DNA of 64,000 bases from Microbispora corallina (GTDB lineage Bacteria; Actinomycetota; Actinomycetes; Streptosporangiales; Streptosporangiaceae), in assembly GCF_016863035.1 (NCBI RefSeq), contig NZ_BOOC01000011.1, forward strand, positions 62,001 to 126,000, given 5' to 3'. Shown in pieces: positions 1-9,395 of the stretch (its first letter is position 1; each line of letters begins with the position of its first letter). Below the pieces are notes generated by a model. It saw only the letters and a list, made by a program, of their open reading frames with translations, was not told the DNA's origin and ran no database searches. The position numbers and the translations under genes are program-made.

Positions 1-112
1 TGGTCTGCTGCCAGCTCGCCTTGCGCGCCTCGACGCCCGCGCCGCACCGGTCGCAGCGCACCGGGCGCATGCCGGGACCGTCGGCCAGGCGGTCGTCCCT
101 CCGGACCGTCAT
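1..112 (-). CDS. conserved hypothetical downstream of kshA (5' part only)
   Basis: The visible N-terminus reads MTVRRDDRLADGPGMRPVRC and continues with a CDRC cysteine pair; the rest lies outside the window. Its ATG overlaps the kshA stop in an ATGA arrangement, so the two are translationally coupled. I recall a small cysteine-containing protein of this kind next to kshA in mycobacteria, which suggests a zinc-ribbon or ferredoxin-like accessory, but too little is visible to assign a function. Confidence 0.6.
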   Translation of the reverse strand, partial: MTVRRDDRLADGPGMRPVRCDRCGAGVEARKASWQQT

Positions 113-1266
113 GCCGGCCGGCCCGCGGCCGCCCTGCGGGCGATGTTCGCCTCGACCTCGGCCTGCCACGCCTCGGTCGTCCGGGAGGTGTCCAGCTCGA
201 ACTCGAACCGCTCCACCATCTCGGGCCGGACGTCCGCCACGTCGACGTAGAACTGCTCGTACCAGCGGCGCAGCTGGTAGACCGGGCCGTCCTCCTCGCA
301 CAGCAGCGGGTTGTCGATGCGGGTCTTGCTCTTCCAGATCCGCACGTCCTGCTCGAAGCCCATCGCGATGAAGGCGGCGAGCTTGGTGGCCGTCTCGTCC
401 GCCGCCGTGCCCTCCATGCCCTCCCCGCGCCGCACGATGATGCCGGACTGCAGCACGAACGAGTTCGCGTCGATCGGGTAGTGGCAGTTGATCAGCACGC
501 ACTCGACGTCCATCGTGTCGTAGTGGTACGTCAGGTCGTCGATCATGAAGGACGGCCCGTGGTAGGAGGCGACGGACGAGTTGCCGGTCATGACCCGGCC
601 GCCCTCCCCGGCCTTCGGCGGCCGGACGTCGGGCCGCCGCACGCCCTTCATCACCTGCGTCGCCACGTGCCCCTCGAAGATGTTCTTGAAGTACGTCGGG
701 AACGAGTAGTGCACGTAGAAGAAGTGCGCCATGTCGACCACGTTGTCGATGACCTCGCGGCAGTTGGCGTGGACGACGGTCTCGCCCCACACCCAGTCGG
801 TCCAGTCGTCGCGGGTGGCGCCCTCGATCCGGGGGATCGCGACCTCCGGCGGCGGCGGGTTGCCCTCGGGGTCGTTCCACACCAGGAGCAGGCCGTCCTG
901 GTCGAGGGTCGTCCACGACGCCGTACGGGCCCGCAGCGGGACCCGGCGCGCGTACGGGATCCTCTTGCAGCGGCCGTCGCCGCCCCACCGCCAGTCGTGG
1001 AACGGGCAGGCGATCTCGTCGCCCTTGACCGTGCCCTCGGCGAGGTTGCCGCCCATGTGGCGGCAGTAGGCGTCGAGGACGTTGAGCCGGCCGTCGCCGC
1101 TCTCGAACACCACGAGCCGCTGCCCGAAGGCGTCCACCGCGTGCGGGCGGCCGTCCCGGAACCGCTCCGACAGCCCCAGGCAGTGCCACCCCCGGGCGAA
1201 CCGCGTGGGCGCCGCCTCCGCCCCGATGGCGCGGACTCCGCCGCGCTCCGCATCGACCGCAGTCAC
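109..1266 (-). CDS. kshA: 3-ketosteroid 9-alpha-monooxygenase, oxygenase subunit KshA
   Basis: This is the Rieske non-haem iron oxygenase that hydroxylates C9 of 3-ketosteroids (androstenedione/androstadienedione or CoA-thioester side-chain intermediates), opening ring B together with the reductase KshB, which is not in this window. The Rieske [2Fe-2S] ligands are visible as C68-x-H70 and C87-x2-H90. The mononuclear iron site is D178-x2-H181-x4-H186, with an acidic residue near 307 as likely third ligand. GTG at 1266 gives 385 aa, matching the known ~386 aa family length, and has an upstream AAGGGA. Longer upstream reading lacks family sequence. The gene is divergent from hsaA; a TCCCG-N5-CGGGA palindrome lies between them. 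Confidence 0.93.
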   Translation of the reverse strand: MTAVDAERGGVRAIGAEAAPTRFARGWHCLGLSERFRDGRPHAVDAFGQRLVVFESGDGRLNVLDAYCRHMGGNLAEGTVKGDEIACPFHDWRWGGDGRCKRIPYARRVPLRARTASWTTLDQDGLLLVWNDPEGNPPPPEVAIPRIEGATRDDWTDWVWGETVVHANCREVIDNVVDMAHFFYVHYSFPTYFKNIFEGHVATQVMKGVRRPDVRPPKAGEGGRVMTGNSSVASYHGPSFMIDDLTYHYDTMDVECVLINCHYPIDANSFVLQSGIIVRRGEGMEGTAADETATKLAAFIAMGFEQDVRIWKSKTRIDNPLLCEEDGPVYQLRRWYEQFYVDVADVRPEMVERFEFELDTSRTTEAWQAEVEANIARRAAAGRPA

Positions 1267-1340
1267 CTCGACCCGTCCCTTCGCAGGCGCGTTCCCTCCG
1301 GCGCAACGGTAGGCCGGTCGGTCCGGCCGGGGACCGCGAG

Positions 1341-1355
1341 TCCCGGTGGCCGGGA
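1341..1355. promoter_or_regulatory. TCCCG-N5-CGGGA palindrome, kshA/hsaA divergent region
   Basis: TCCCGGTGGCCGGGA, 15 bp with perfect 5-bp arms, in the 211-bp divergent region. Copies recur at 6173, 6210 and (degenerate) 10286, all in divergent promoters of this cluster, so it is a candidate operator. I see no classical KstR motif (AAC-N2-GTT core) here. Confidence 0.5.
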
Positions 1356-1477
1356 TGCCTCCGGCGGCGGCGGGCCCTCCCGGCGCACCATCGGTCCCGG
1401 GCGGGGAACGGCGGCCGCCGGCCCCCGGGAGGCGCACCCCCGAGGACCCGAGGACCGAGGAACGGAGCGGCCCCACG

Positions 1478-2644
1478 ATGAGCGACGACGTCCTGGAGCG
1501 CGTCCGGAGGCTGCTGCCCGCCATCGCGGAGCGGGCCGCGCTCGCCGACGAGAGCGCCCGGGTGCCCGCCGAGTCGATCGGGGAGCTCGCCGCCGCGGGG
1601 GTCTTCCGGATGCTCCAGCCCAAGAGGTACGGCGGCGCGGAGAGCGACCCTGTGGCGTTCTTCGAGGCGGTGCGGGAGATCTCCGGCGTCTGCGGCTCGA
1701 CCGGCTGGGTGGCATCGGTGCTCGGCGTGCATCCCTGGCACGTCGCGCTGTTCGCGGAGGACGCCCAGGACGAGGTCTGGGGCGGCGACCCCGGCGCGCT
1801 CGTCTCGTCCTCCTACGCCCCGGCGGGACGGCTGGCCCCGGCCGAGGGGGGCTGGGAGCTGTCGGGCCGGTGGCGGTTCTCCTCCGGCTGCGAGCACGCG
1901 TCGTGGGCGCTGGTGGGCGCCCTCGTCGTCGGCGCCAGGGGCCGCCCGGTGGACTTCATGACCGTGCTGGTCCCGCGCGCCGACTACCGCATCGAGGACG
2001 TCTGGGACGTCATCGGCCTGCGCGGCACGGCCAGCAACGACATCGTCGTCGAGCGCGCGTTCGTGCCGGACCACCGGGTCGTGCGCAACTACGACCAGGC
2101 CCATCTGCGCGGCCCCGGCCAGAAGGTCAACCCGGGCCCGCTCTACCGGATGCCGTTCGCGACGGTCTTCACGACCGCCATCACCGCTCCCGTGATCGGG
2201 GCCGTGGCCGGGTGCTACCGGTCGTACATCTCCGCCATGCGCGAGCGCGTGCGGCTCAGCCTCGGCGGCGGCCGGTTCGCGGAGGACCAGTTCGCCCAGG
2301 TGGCGGTGGCCCGGGCGGCCTCCGAGATCGACGCGGCGATCCTGCAGACCGACCGCAACGTGCGCGAGGTGTACGAGCACGCCGTACGGGGCGACCGGAT
2401 CCCGATGGAGCTGCGGCTGCGGGTGCGCCGCGACCAGGTGCGCGGGACCGAGCGGGCCCTTTCGGCCATCGACATCCTCTTCAAGACGGCCGGGGGGAAC
2501 TCGCTGAGCCGGGGCAACCCGATCGAACGGGCCTGGCGGGACGCGCACGCGGGCAGCGTGCACGTCGCCAACGACGTCGAGCGGGCCCTCGCGATGTACG
2601 GCAGGGGCGAGTTCGGCCTGACGGTCGAGGACAACCTCGTGTGA
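1478..2644 (+). CDS. hsaA: 3-HSA hydroxylase oxygenase HsaA (flavin-dependent, acyl-CoA dehydrogenase fold)
   Basis: Group D flavin monooxygenase expected to hydroxylate 3-HSA to the catechol 3,4-DHSA, using reduced flavin from HsaB (not seen here). The 388 aa show the acyl-CoA-dehydrogenase-like fold: an N-terminal helical part, a central GRWRFSSGCEHASW beta-domain stretch, DVWDVIGLRGTASND, and a C-terminal helical domain with FKTAGGNSLSRGNPIERAWRD. Those blocks are typical of HsaA/HpaB-like oxygenases rather than true dehydrogenases. Length is close to the ~394 aa mycobacterial enzyme. ATG 1478 is chosen for family length; an AGGAACGGAG stretch precedes it. Adjacent kshA and a TetR gene support a steroid ring A/B role. 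Confidence 0.87.
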   Translation: MSDDVLERVRRLLPAIAERAALADESARVPAESIGELAAAGVFRMLQPKRYGGAESDPVAFFEAVREISGVCGSTGWVASVLGVHPWHVALFAEDAQDEVWGGDPGALVSSSYAPAGRLAPAEGGWELSGRWRFSSGCEHASWALVGALVVGARGRPVDFMTVLVPRADYRIEDVWDVIGLRGTASNDIVVERAFVPDHRVVRNYDQAHLRGPGQKVNPGPLYRMPFATVFTTAITAPVIGAVAGCYRSYISAMRERVRLSLGGGRFAEDQFAQVAVARAASEIDAAILQTDRNVREVYEHAVRGDRIPMELRLRVRRDQVRGTERALSAIDILFKTAGGNSLSRGNPIERAWRDAHAGSVHVANDVERALAMYGRGEFGLTVEDNLV

Positions 2645-2738
2645 GGCGGACGTGGTCCCGGCCACCGGTATCGGGCCTCGCGGGCCGCCCCGGGCCCGTG
2701 TGTATCGTCGTGGAGACGCGCAACGACCAGGGGGGACA

Positions 2739-3356
2739 GTGCCGAGAATCGCCGAGGCGAGGTCGCCGGCCGAGCCCAGCTCGCCGGAGCAGCGGGCCCG
2801 GCACCTGCGCATCCTCAGGGCCGCCGCGCGCATGGGGGCCGAGAAGGGGCTCGAGCGGGTCCAGATGCACGACGTGGCCAAGGAGGCCGGTGTGGCCATC
2901 GCCACGCTCTACCGGTACTTCCCCTCGAAGATCCACCTGTTCACCGCGGTGATGGCCGAGCAGATCGACCGGTTCAGGGAGGGCGCGCCCCGCCCGCGGC
3001 CCGGCACCGCTCCCGAGGACGCGGTCTCCGATCTGATGGTGCGGGCCAGCCGCGAGCTGGTGCGCCGCCCCGCCCTGGCGGTCGCCATGATCCAGTCGAT
3101 GAGCGCGGCCCACGCCGCCTCGGTGGCCGACGCGATCAGGATCGACGCCACCTTCAGCGGCATCGTGCTGGACACGCTCGGCATCGAGACCCCCACCGCG
3201 CAGGACCTGACCCTCGTGCGGCTGCTCCTGCAGTGCTGGTACGGCCTGCTGCAGTCGAGCCTGAACGGCCGGGTCCCGATCGAGGACGCCGAGGACGACA
3301 TCCGCACGGCGTGCCGCCTCCTGCTCGCGCCCCGCTCGAACGCCGTCCCCGGCTGA
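2739..3356 (+). CDS. TetR-family regulator of the steroid cluster
   Basis: 205 aa. The N-terminal HTH includes QMHDVAKEAGVAIATLYRYF followed by PSKIHLF, close in style to KstR-type TetR repressors; the C-terminus is a ligand-binding helical domain. GTG 2739 follows a GGGGGGAC Shine-Dalgarno and gives a normal TetR length; longer in-frame reading is low-complexity. It lies 94 bp after hsaA and is convergent with the SDR gene (3-bp gap). By position it is a candidate controller of kshA, hsaA and the fadE26/27 genes through the recurring TCCCG-N5-CGGGA palindrome; that link is inference. It is distinct from KstR2 at 20,340. Confidence 0.82.
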   Translation: MPRIAEARSPAEPSSPEQRARHLRILRAAARMGAEKGLERVQMHDVAKEAGVAIATLYRYFPSKIHLFTAVMAEQIDRFREGAPRPRPGTAPEDAVSDLMVRASRELVRRPALAVAMIQSMSAAHAASVADAIRIDATFSGIVLDTLGIETPTAQDLTLVRLLLQCWYGLLQSSLNGRVPIEDAEDDIRTACRLLLAPRSNAVPG

Positions 3357-3359
3357 CGC

Positions 3360-4361
3360 TCACCCGTCCTGCGCGGCGTTGGGCACGCCCGTCACCTCCA
3401 GGGCGGCGTTGGGGACGCCTGTCGTGTCGAGGGCGGCCACCGCGTGCGCGGCGTACCCGCGCCGGGGGTCGCGCCCGCCGAAGTACGGCGTGAGCAGCGT
3501 GTCGATCTCCGCGACGTCGAACGCCCCGCCCTCGGCCCGGAAGGTCCGCTCCACGGCGGGCGCGGCCATCAGCGCCACCAGGTCGGCGTACACGACGAAC
3601 ACCTGGCCGGTGATCCGCGCCGAGGCGGGGGAGGCGAGGTAGCTCACGAACGTGGCGACCCGCTCGGGGGCCAGGGCGTCCAGCCCCCCGGAGGAGCCCG
3701 CAGAGCCGCCGGAGGACCCGGGGGAGACGGGCGCGGGGCTCTCGCCGAACACGCCGGCCGTCATGGCCGTGCGCGCCCGCGGGCAGATGGCGTTGGCCGT
3801 CACGCCGTACTTCGCGGTGCTCTGGGCGGTCGCGAGCGTCAGCGCGACGATCCCCGCCTTGGCGGCGGCGTAGTTCGCCTGGCCGGGCGAGCCGAACAGG
3901 AACGCCTCGGACGACGTGTTGACGATCCGGCCGTACACGGGCCCGCCGGCGGCCTTGCTCGCCCCCCGCCAGTACGCGGTCGCGGCGCGGGACAGCGCGG
4001 CGTGTCCCTTGAGGTGGACGCGGACGACCGTGTCCCAGTCGTCCTCGCCCAGGTTGAACACCATCCGGTCGCGGAGCACGCCCGCGTTGTTCACCACGAC
4101 GTCGAGCCGGCCGAACGTGTCGACGGCGGCCCGGACGAGCAGGTCGCCGGTGGCCCAGTCGCCGACGTCCCCGGTCACGGCGACCGCCGTGCCGCCCAGC
4201 TTCCCGATCTCGGCCGCGACCTCGTCCGCCGCCGGGCCCACGTCGTTCACGACGACGCTCGCGCCGCGCGCGGCCAGCGCCAGCGCCTCCGCGCGGCCGA
4301 TGCCGCCGCCCGCGCCGGTCACGATCGCCGCCCTGCCGTCCAGGCCGGTGTGTCCGCTCAT
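3360..4361 (-). CDS. short-chain dehydrogenase, steroid-cluster type (Hsd4A/Rv3548c-like)
   Basis: 333 aa NAD(P)-dependent SDR: TGAGGGIGR cofactor loop, VVVND, NNAGV, Ser in NTSSEAF and YAAAK catalytic pair. Lengthened SDRs of this type in steroid clusters act as 17-beta-hydroxysteroid or beta-hydroxyacyl-CoA dehydrogenases. ATG 4361 is preferred over ATG 4382 because GGGGAG stands just upstream of the former only. Two oddities: a Gly/Ser-rich insertion (PGSSGGSAGSSGG) in the substrate region, and a C-terminal tandem repeat (TGVPNAA twice) from a 30-bp DNA duplication at 3375-3434. The exact substrate is not readable. Confidence 0.8.
   Translation of the reverse strand: MSGHTGLDGRAAIVTGAGGGIGRAEALALAARGASVVVNDVGPAADEVAAEIGKLGGTAVAVTGDVGDWATGDLLVRAAVDTFGRLDVVVNNAGVLRDRMVFNLGEDDWDTVVRVHLKGHAALSRAATAYWRGASKAAGGPVYGRIVNTSSEAFLFGSPGQANYAAAKAGIVALTLATAQSTAKYGVTANAICPRARTAMTAGVFGESPAPVSPGSSGGSAGSSGGLDALAPERVATFVSYLASPASARITGQVFVVYADLVALMAAPAVERTFRAEGGAFDVAEIDTLLTPYFGGRDPRRGYAAHAVAALDTTGVPNAALEVTGVPNAAQDG
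3375..3434. repeat. 30-bp imperfect tandem duplication in SDR 3' end
   Basis: Two copies beginning GGCGTTGGG(C/G)ACGCC, period 30 bp, encode the repeated TGVPNAA at the SDR C-terminus. This is a recent in-frame expansion. Confidence 0.75.
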
Positions 4362-4422
4362 CGGCTCGCTCCCCGTTCCCATGGTCCGGAACGGTGAAAC
4401 TAGTACGGGCGGCCCGTCCGGG

Positions 4423-6108
4423 TCAGCGCGTGTCCCGGTGAGCGGGGTCGCCCAGCGCGCGCAGCACCTCGGGACGCACCACCTTGCCGGTCGCGTTACG
4501 GGGCAGCGGCTCGGTCGTGAGGTGCCACCGCGACGGGACCTTGTAGTACGCGAGCGCCTCCGCGGCGTACGCCCGCAGGTCGCCCTCGCCGACCGGGCGG
4601 CCGGGGGCGGTCACCACCACCGCGGCGACCTCCTGGCCGAGGTCGGGATGGGGGACGCCGACGACCGCGCACTCCAGCACGCCCCGGTGCTCGCCCAGCA
4701 CGGCCTCCACCTCGGCCGGGTAGACGTTCTCGCCCCCGCGCAGGATGAGGTCGGTCCTGCGGGTGGTCAGCCGCAGCCGCCCCTGCCCGTCGAGCGTCCC
4801 GATGTCGCCGGTGCGCAGCCACCGGCCGGCGTCGAGGGCCCGGGCCGAGGCCTCGGGGTCGTCCCAGTAGCCGAGCATCGTGTACGGGCCGCGGGCGCAG
4901 ATCTCGCCCTCCTCGCCCGGCGGCAGCGCCCTGCCCTCGGGGTCGCGGATCTCCACCCGCACGGCCGGGATCGGCCGGCCGACGGTGTCCGGAGCCTCGG
5001 CGAGGTCGGCCGGCGAGGCGACCGTGATGCCCGTGCACGACTCGGTCAGGCCGTAGCTGTCCACGAGCGCGCGCCGGGCGGCCGGGAGCGCCCGCCGCAG
5101 CCGCTCCTTGAACGCGGGCGAGGACGGCGCCGACGCCAGCGAGAACGCGGTCAGCGACGACAGGTCGTACGACGACAGGTCGCCGCGCTCGGCCAGACGG
5201 TGGGCCATGGTGGGCACGGCTCCCCAGTTCGTCACCCGCTCGCGCTCGATCAGGCCCAGCACCGCGTCCACGTCGAAGGCGCCCTGGTGCATGACGACCG
5301 CGCCGCCCGTGGCCAGGCGCGGCACGGCGAGGTTGTGCAGGCCCGCGATGTGGAACAGCGGCAGCGCCAGCAGGTGGCGGCGGTCGGCCGGCTCCAGCGG
5401 GTCGCCCAGGGCTCGGGCGAGCGCGTCGTTCAGCCGGTGGTACTCCACGACCGACGTGAGGTTGCGGTGGGAGTGGACAGCCCCCTTCGGCCGCCCGGAC
5501 GTCCCGCTCGTGTAGAGGATGACGGCCGGGTCGTCCTCCCCGGCGTCGTGCACCCGCAGCGGCGCCCCCTCGTGCCGCCGCGCCAGGCGCGGCAGGTCCT
5601 CCTCGATCGTGAGAACCCGCGCGGCCCCGGACGACCGCTCCGCCCGTTCGGCGTCGGCCACCACGACCGCCGGCGTCGTGTGGTCCAGCGCGTACCCGAC
5701 CTCGCGCCGGGACCACCAGGCGTTGTATCCGACCGCCACCGCGCCCGCCGCCACCGCCGCCCAGAACGCGGCGATCCACTCGGGGGAGTTGGCCGCGTTG
5801 ACTGCCACGCGGTCGCCGGGCCGCACCCCGAAGTCGTCGCGCAGGGCCGCCGCGAGCGACGCGACCAGCGCGGCGTGCCCGGCGAAGCTGAGCCGCTCCG
5901 ACGCCGTGACGACGTAGTCGCGCTCGCCGTACGCGGCCGACCGGGCCAGGATCTCGCCCAGGTTCCGGTGGCGGCGCCGGAAGGACGGCGTCCGGGCGCC
6001 GAGCACGTCCTCCTCGGCGATCTCGAACTCCCCGCCGGGCCCGGTCAGGCGGGCCACGACCGCGGCCGCCGCCCTCGCCGCCGCCGCGGGATCCGTGGAC
6101 GTGGCCAT
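4423..6108 (-). CDS. acyl-CoA synthetase (FadD family)
   Basis: 561 aa class I adenylate-forming enzyme: P-loop-like [23 protein letters not shown] (A5-type), [23 protein letters not shown] and a C-terminal [10 protein letters not shown] lysine motif, all expected for fatty/steroid acyl-CoA ligases. ATG 6108 has a strong GGGAGGGG ribosome site. It probably activates a carboxylated steroid or fatty side-chain substrate. It is not FadD3, which is at 10,378. Divergent from the SDR-fadE26-fadE27 operon across two TCCCG-N5-CGGGA palindromes. Confidence 0.82.
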   Translation of the reverse strand: MATSTDPAAAARAAAAVVARLTGPGGEFEIAEEDVLGARTPSFRRRHRNLGEILARSAAYGERDYVVTASERLSFAGHAALVASLAAALRDDFGVRPGDRVAVNAANSPEWIAAFWAAVAAGAVAVGYNAWWSRREVGYALDHTTPAVVVADAERAERSSGAARVLTIEEDLPRLARRHEGAPLRVHDAGEDDPAVILYTSGTSGRPKGAVHSHRNLTSVVEYHRLNDALARALGDPLEPADRRHLLALPLFHIAGLHNLAVPRLATGGAVVMHQGAFDVDAVLGLIERERVTNWGAVPTMAHRLAERGDLSSYDLSSLTAFSLASAPSSPAFKERLRRALPAARRALVDSYGLTESCTGITVASPADLAEAPDTVGRPIPAVRVEIRDPEGRALPPGEEGEICARGPYTMLGYWDDPEASARALDAGRWLRTGDIGTLDGQGRLRLTTRRTDLILRGGENVYPAEVEAVLGEHRGVLECAVVGVPHPDLGQEVAAVVVTAPGRPVGEGDLRAYAAEALAYYKVPSRWHLTTEPLPRNATGKVVRPEVLRALGDPAHRDTR

Positions 6109-6172
6109 CGCGCCCCTCCCGTCTCCACCGGGGGCCCATTCTCGGCCGCGACGCCCGCGGCGCGGCGGCGTC

Positions 6173-6187
6173 TCCCGGTGATCGGGA
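6173..6187. promoter_or_regulatory. TCCCG-N5-CGGGA palindrome, copy 1
   Basis: TCCCGGTGATCGGGA, the best match to the repeated element, in the 184-bp divergent region between the acyl-CoA synthetase and the SDR-fadE operon. Its centre is 37 bp from a second copy at 6210, suggesting a paired operator. Confidence 0.6.
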
Positions 6188-6209
6188 CGGCCCCCGCCCG
6201 GCCGCGGGC

Positions 6210-6224
6210 TCCCGGTGAGCGGGA
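6210..6224. promoter_or_regulatory. TCCCG-N5-CGGGA palindrome, copy 2
   Basis: TCCCGGTGAGCGGGA, perfect 5-bp arms. It is the second copy in the same divergent region, closer to the plus-strand operon. Confidence 0.6.
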
Positions 6225-6292
6225 CGTCCCTACCACGTCGCGCCCGCCGTGCCGATCATGGCCGTCACCGCACCGCTCGCCAGGGGAGACCG

Positions 6293-7054
6293 ATGGGAAC
6301 GCTCGCCTCGAAGGCCGCGATCGTGACCGGCGCAGGCCAGGGCGTGGGGCAGGGCATCGCGCTCGCCCTCGCCGCCGAGGGCGCGGACGTCGCCGTCCTC
6401 GGCCGCACCATGCGGAAACTGGAGACGACGTGCGGCATGATCCGCGACCGGGGCGGCCGGGCCGAGCCGTTCCTGTGCGACGTCGCCGACACCGACGCGG
6501 TGCCCGCCGTGGTCGAGGAGGTCGCGGCCCGTCTCGGCGGCGTGGACGTGCTGGTCAACAACGCCTACTCCGGGGCGTTCGGGCCGCTGCTGTCGATGAG
6601 CGACGCCGACTTCCGCCGGGGCTTCCTCAGCGGCCCGTTCGCGGCGTTCGCGTTCATGAAGGCCTGTCACCCGCACATGAAGGCCCGGGGCGGCGGCAGC
6701 ATCGTCAACCTCGTGACCTCGGCCATGGTCCGCTGGGACCCCAGCACGTACGGCGCCTACGCCGCGGCGAAGCAGGCGCTGCGCTCGCTGACCCGGACGG
6801 CCGCGGCGGAGTGGGGCAGGGACGGCATCCGGGCCAACTGCGTCGCCCCCCACGCGCTGTCGCCGTCGCTGAGGCGGTGGGCCGAGGCCGACCCGGCGCG
6901 GGCCGAGGAGTTCCGCAGGACGATCCCCCTCGGGTACGTCGGCGACTGCGAGGAGGACATCGGGCGGGCCGTGGTCGCGCTGGTCGGCCCCGATCTGAGG
7001 TACCTGACCGGCGCCACCGTCCCGCTGGACGGCGGCCAGGCGAACTTCGGCTGA
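6293..7054 (+). CDS. SDR family oxidoreductase, first gene of fadE26-fadE27 operon
   Basis: 253 aa classical SDR: TGAGQGVGQG cofactor loop, NNAYS in place of NNAG, YAAAK catalytic motif and a C-terminal TGATVPLDGGQ. ATG 6293 follows AGGGGAG. It is 11 bp from the next gene, so it is co-transcribed with fadE26 and fadE27. It is likely a hydroxy-steroid or hydroxyacyl-CoA dehydrogenase in side-chain degradation; the substrate is inferred only from context. Confidence 0.8.
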   Translation: MGTLASKAAIVTGAGQGVGQGIALALAAEGADVAVLGRTMRKLETTCGMIRDRGGRAEPFLCDVADTDAVPAVVEEVAARLGGVDVLVNNAYSGAFGPLLSMSDADFRRGFLSGPFAAFAFMKACHPHMKARGGGSIVNLVTSAMVRWDPSTYGAYAAAKQALRSLTRTAAAEWGRDGIRANCVAPHALSPSLRRWAEADPARAEEFRRTIPLGYVGDCEEDIGRAVVALVGPDLRYLTGATVPLDGGQANFG

Positions 7055-7065
7055 GCGGAGGCGGC

Positions 7066-8226
7066 GTGGACCTGCGGGAGACCCCGGACCAGCGGCGCCT
7101 GCGCGCCGAGCTCCGCGCGTACTTCGCGGACCTGCTCCCCGAGGAGGAGCGGCGGCGGGCGGGCGAGGCGGGGGTGGGCGGCGACCGGTTCCGGGAGATC
7201 GTCCGCAGGCTCGGCGCGGACGGCTGGCTCGGGCTCGGCTGGCCGGTCGAGTACGGCGGCCGGGGACGCTCCCTGGAGGACCAGTACGTGTTCTTCGACG
7301 AGGTGCAGCGGGCCGGCCTGCCGTTCCCGTTCGTCACCGTCAACACCGTCGGCCCGACGCTGATGAGCCACGGCACCGAGGAGCAGAGGCGGCGGTTCCT
7401 GCCCGGGATCCTCGCCGGGGAGATCGTCTTCGCGATCGGCTACACCGAGCCCGGCGCCGGCACCGACCTGGCGTCCCTGACCACCCGCGCCGTCCGGGAG
7501 GGGGACGAGTTCGTGGTCGACGGCGCGAAGATCTTCACGAGCGGCGCGAACACCGCCGACTACGTCTGGCTCGCCTGCCGGACCGACCCCGGCGCCCCGC
7601 GGCACCGCGGCATCTCGATCCTCATCGTCCCCACCGGCGCTCCCGGCTTCTCCTGGAGCCCCATCAGGACGGTGGGCGGCACGGTCGTGACCGCCACGTA
7701 CTACAGCGGCGTGCGGGTGCCCGCCCGCGACGTGGTCGGCGAGGTGAACGGCGGCTGGCGGCTCATCACCACCCAGCTCAACCACGAGCGCGTCGGCCTC
7801 GCGGCGCTCGGCGGCCGCATGATCGAGCTGTGGGAGGGCGTGCTGGACTGGGCCGCCGGCGACGGCCGGCTCGACCTGCCCTGGGTCCGGCGCGAGCTCG
7901 CCCTCTGCCACGTCCGGCTGGAGGCCATGCGGCTGCTCAACTGGAAGATGGCCGGCGCGGCCGCCCGGGGCGAGCTGACCGGCGCCGACGCCGCGGCGGC
8001 CAAGGTCTACGGCACCGAGACGCACATCCACGTGCAGCGGGCCCTGACCGGCGTGCTCGGGGCCGCCGGGCGGATCCGCCCCGAGTCTCCGGGGGCCGTG
8101 CTGGGCGGGCAGATCGAGCAGCTGTCCCGGCAGGGCGTCGTGAACACGTTCGGCGGCGGGGTGAACGAGGTCCTCCGCGACATGATCGCCACCCAGGGGC
8201 TCGGCCTGCCCCGGACGGAGAGGTGA
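7066..8226 (+). CDS. fadE26: acyl-CoA dehydrogenase FadE26/ChsE4-type
   Basis: 386 aa FAD acyl-CoA dehydrogenase subunit. Conserved blocks include WLGLGWPVEYGGRGRS, YTEPGAGTDLASL, TTQLNHERVGL and FGGGVNEVLRDMIA, which match what I recall of mycobacterial FadE26. In that system FadE26 and FadE27 form an alpha2-beta2 enzyme that desaturates the CoA thioester of the cholesterol side chain. GTG 7066 follows GAGCGGAGG. The partner FadE27 is the next gene. Confidence 0.85.
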   Translation: MDLRETPDQRRLRAELRAYFADLLPEEERRRAGEAGVGGDRFREIVRRLGADGWLGLGWPVEYGGRGRSLEDQYVFFDEVQRAGLPFPFVTVNTVGPTLMSHGTEEQRRRFLPGILAGEIVFAIGYTEPGAGTDLASLTTRAVREGDEFVVDGAKIFTSGANTADYVWLACRTDPGAPRHRGISILIVPTGAPGFSWSPIRTVGGTVVTATYYSGVRVPARDVVGEVNGGWRLITTQLNHERVGLAALGGRMIELWEGVLDWAAGDGRLDLPWVRRELALCHVRLEAMRLLNWKMAGAAARGELTGADAAAAKVYGTETHIHVQRALTGVLGAAGRIRPESPGAVLGGQIEQLSRQGVVNTFGGGVNEVLRDMIATQGLGLPRTER

Positions 8227-8228
8227 CC

Positions 8229-9368
8229 GTGGACTTCACGCTCGGCGAGGAGCTGGAGGCGGTGCGCGACCTGGCCCGGAAGGTCTTCGCCGGCCACACC
8301 CGGCCGGAACGGCTCGACGCGGTGGACGCCTCGGCGGACCGGATCGACGCCGACCTGTGGGCCGACCTGGGCAGGACGGGCCTGCTCGGCGTCGCGCTCC
8401 CCGTACGGCATGGCGGCGCCGGGCTCGGCCCGGCCGGCCTGTGCGTGCTGCTGGAGGAGCAGGGACGCCGGGTCGCGCCGGCGCCGGTGTGGCCCGCCGT
8501 CGTGGGGGCGCTCGCGGTGGCCGGCCACGGCGACGAGGAGCAGCGGCGCGGCCTGCTGCCCGCCCTCGCGGACGGCTCGTCGCGGCTCACCGTGGCGCTG
8601 GAGGAGTTCGGCCCGGACGACCCTGGCTCGCCCGCCTGCCGCGCCGAGCGCGACGGCGGCCGGTGGCGGCTCACCGGGACCAAGGCCGTCGTCCCGGCGC
8701 CGTCCGGGGCCGGCCACGTGCTGGTCTCGGCCCGTACGGACGCGGGCCCCGGGCTCTTCCTGGTCGCGTCCGGCGCGGAGGGCGCGGCGTGGGAGCGGGC
8801 CGAGACCACGACCCGCGACCTGGCGGGCACCCTCGTCCTGGCCGGGGCTCCGGCCGCCGCGGTCGGCGTCCCGGGAGGCGAGGCGCTCGCCCGGGCCCTG
8901 GACGTCGCGTCGGTCGCGCTGGCGGCGCTCCAGCTCGGCGTGGCCGAGGGCGCGCTCGACCACGCGGTCGCCCATGTGCGCGAGCGGGTGCAGTTCGGCC
9001 GTCCGCTGGGGGCGTTCCAGGCCGTGCGGCACCAGGTCGCGGACTGCTACATCGAGATCGAGGCCCTGCGGGCGTGCCTGTGGCAGGCCGTGTGCGCGCT
9101 GGAGGAGGGGGACGCGGACGCGGCCGTCCTCGTGGCCAGGTGGTGGGCCGACGAGGCCGGGCCCGGCGTCGTGCACCGCGTGCAGCACCTCCACGGCGGC
9201 TCGGGCGTCGACGTCTCCCACCCCGTGCACCGCCACCTCCTGTGGGGCAGACAGATCGCCGGCACCCTCGGCGGGGCCGCCGCCGGGCTCGACCGCCTCG
9301 GCGCCGTGCTCGCCGCCCGCGCGCGGACCGCTCACGGCGGGAGCGGGCCGCGCGGGGAGCGGCCGTGA
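8229..9368 (+). CDS. fadE27: acyl-CoA dehydrogenase FadE27/ChsE5-type
   Basis: 379 aa partner subunit. It carries RERVQFGRPLGAFQAVRHQV and LHGGSGVDVSHPVHRH, typical of the short acyl-CoA dehydrogenases that pair with FadE26. GTG 8229 (MDFTLGEE) is chosen because GGAG is 8 bases upstream. GTG 8223 is an alternative that would overlap the previous stop as GTGA. Paired FadE subunits normally share FAD sites between chains. Confidence 0.82.
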   Translation: MDFTLGEELEAVRDLARKVFAGHTRPERLDAVDASADRIDADLWADLGRTGLLGVALPVRHGGAGLGPAGLCVLLEEQGRRVAPAPVWPAVVGALAVAGHGDEEQRRGLLPALADGSSRLTVALEEFGPDDPGSPACRAERDGGRWRLTGTKAVVPAPSGAGHVLVSARTDAGPGLFLVASGAEGAAWERAETTTRDLAGTLVLAGAPAAAVGVPGGEALARALDVASVALAALQLGVAEGALDHAVAHVRERVQFGRPLGAFQAVRHQVADCYIEIEALRACLWQAVCALEEGDADAAVLVARWWADEAGPGVVHRVQHLHGGSGVDVSHPVHRHLLWGRQIAGTLGGAAAGLDRLGAVLAARARTAHGGSGPRGERP

Positions 9369-9395
9369 GAGGGCCGGCCGCCCGGATCACTCCGG

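Noticed and set aside
1267..1477. Classical KstR operator between kshA and hsaA
   Set aside because: Searched for the AAC-N2-GTT palindrome core and did not find it; a different palindrome is present.
4433..4447. Additional TCCCG-N5-CGGGG copy
   Set aside because: Lies within the last codons of the acyl-CoA synthetase with one mismatch; likely chance in GC-rich coding sequence.
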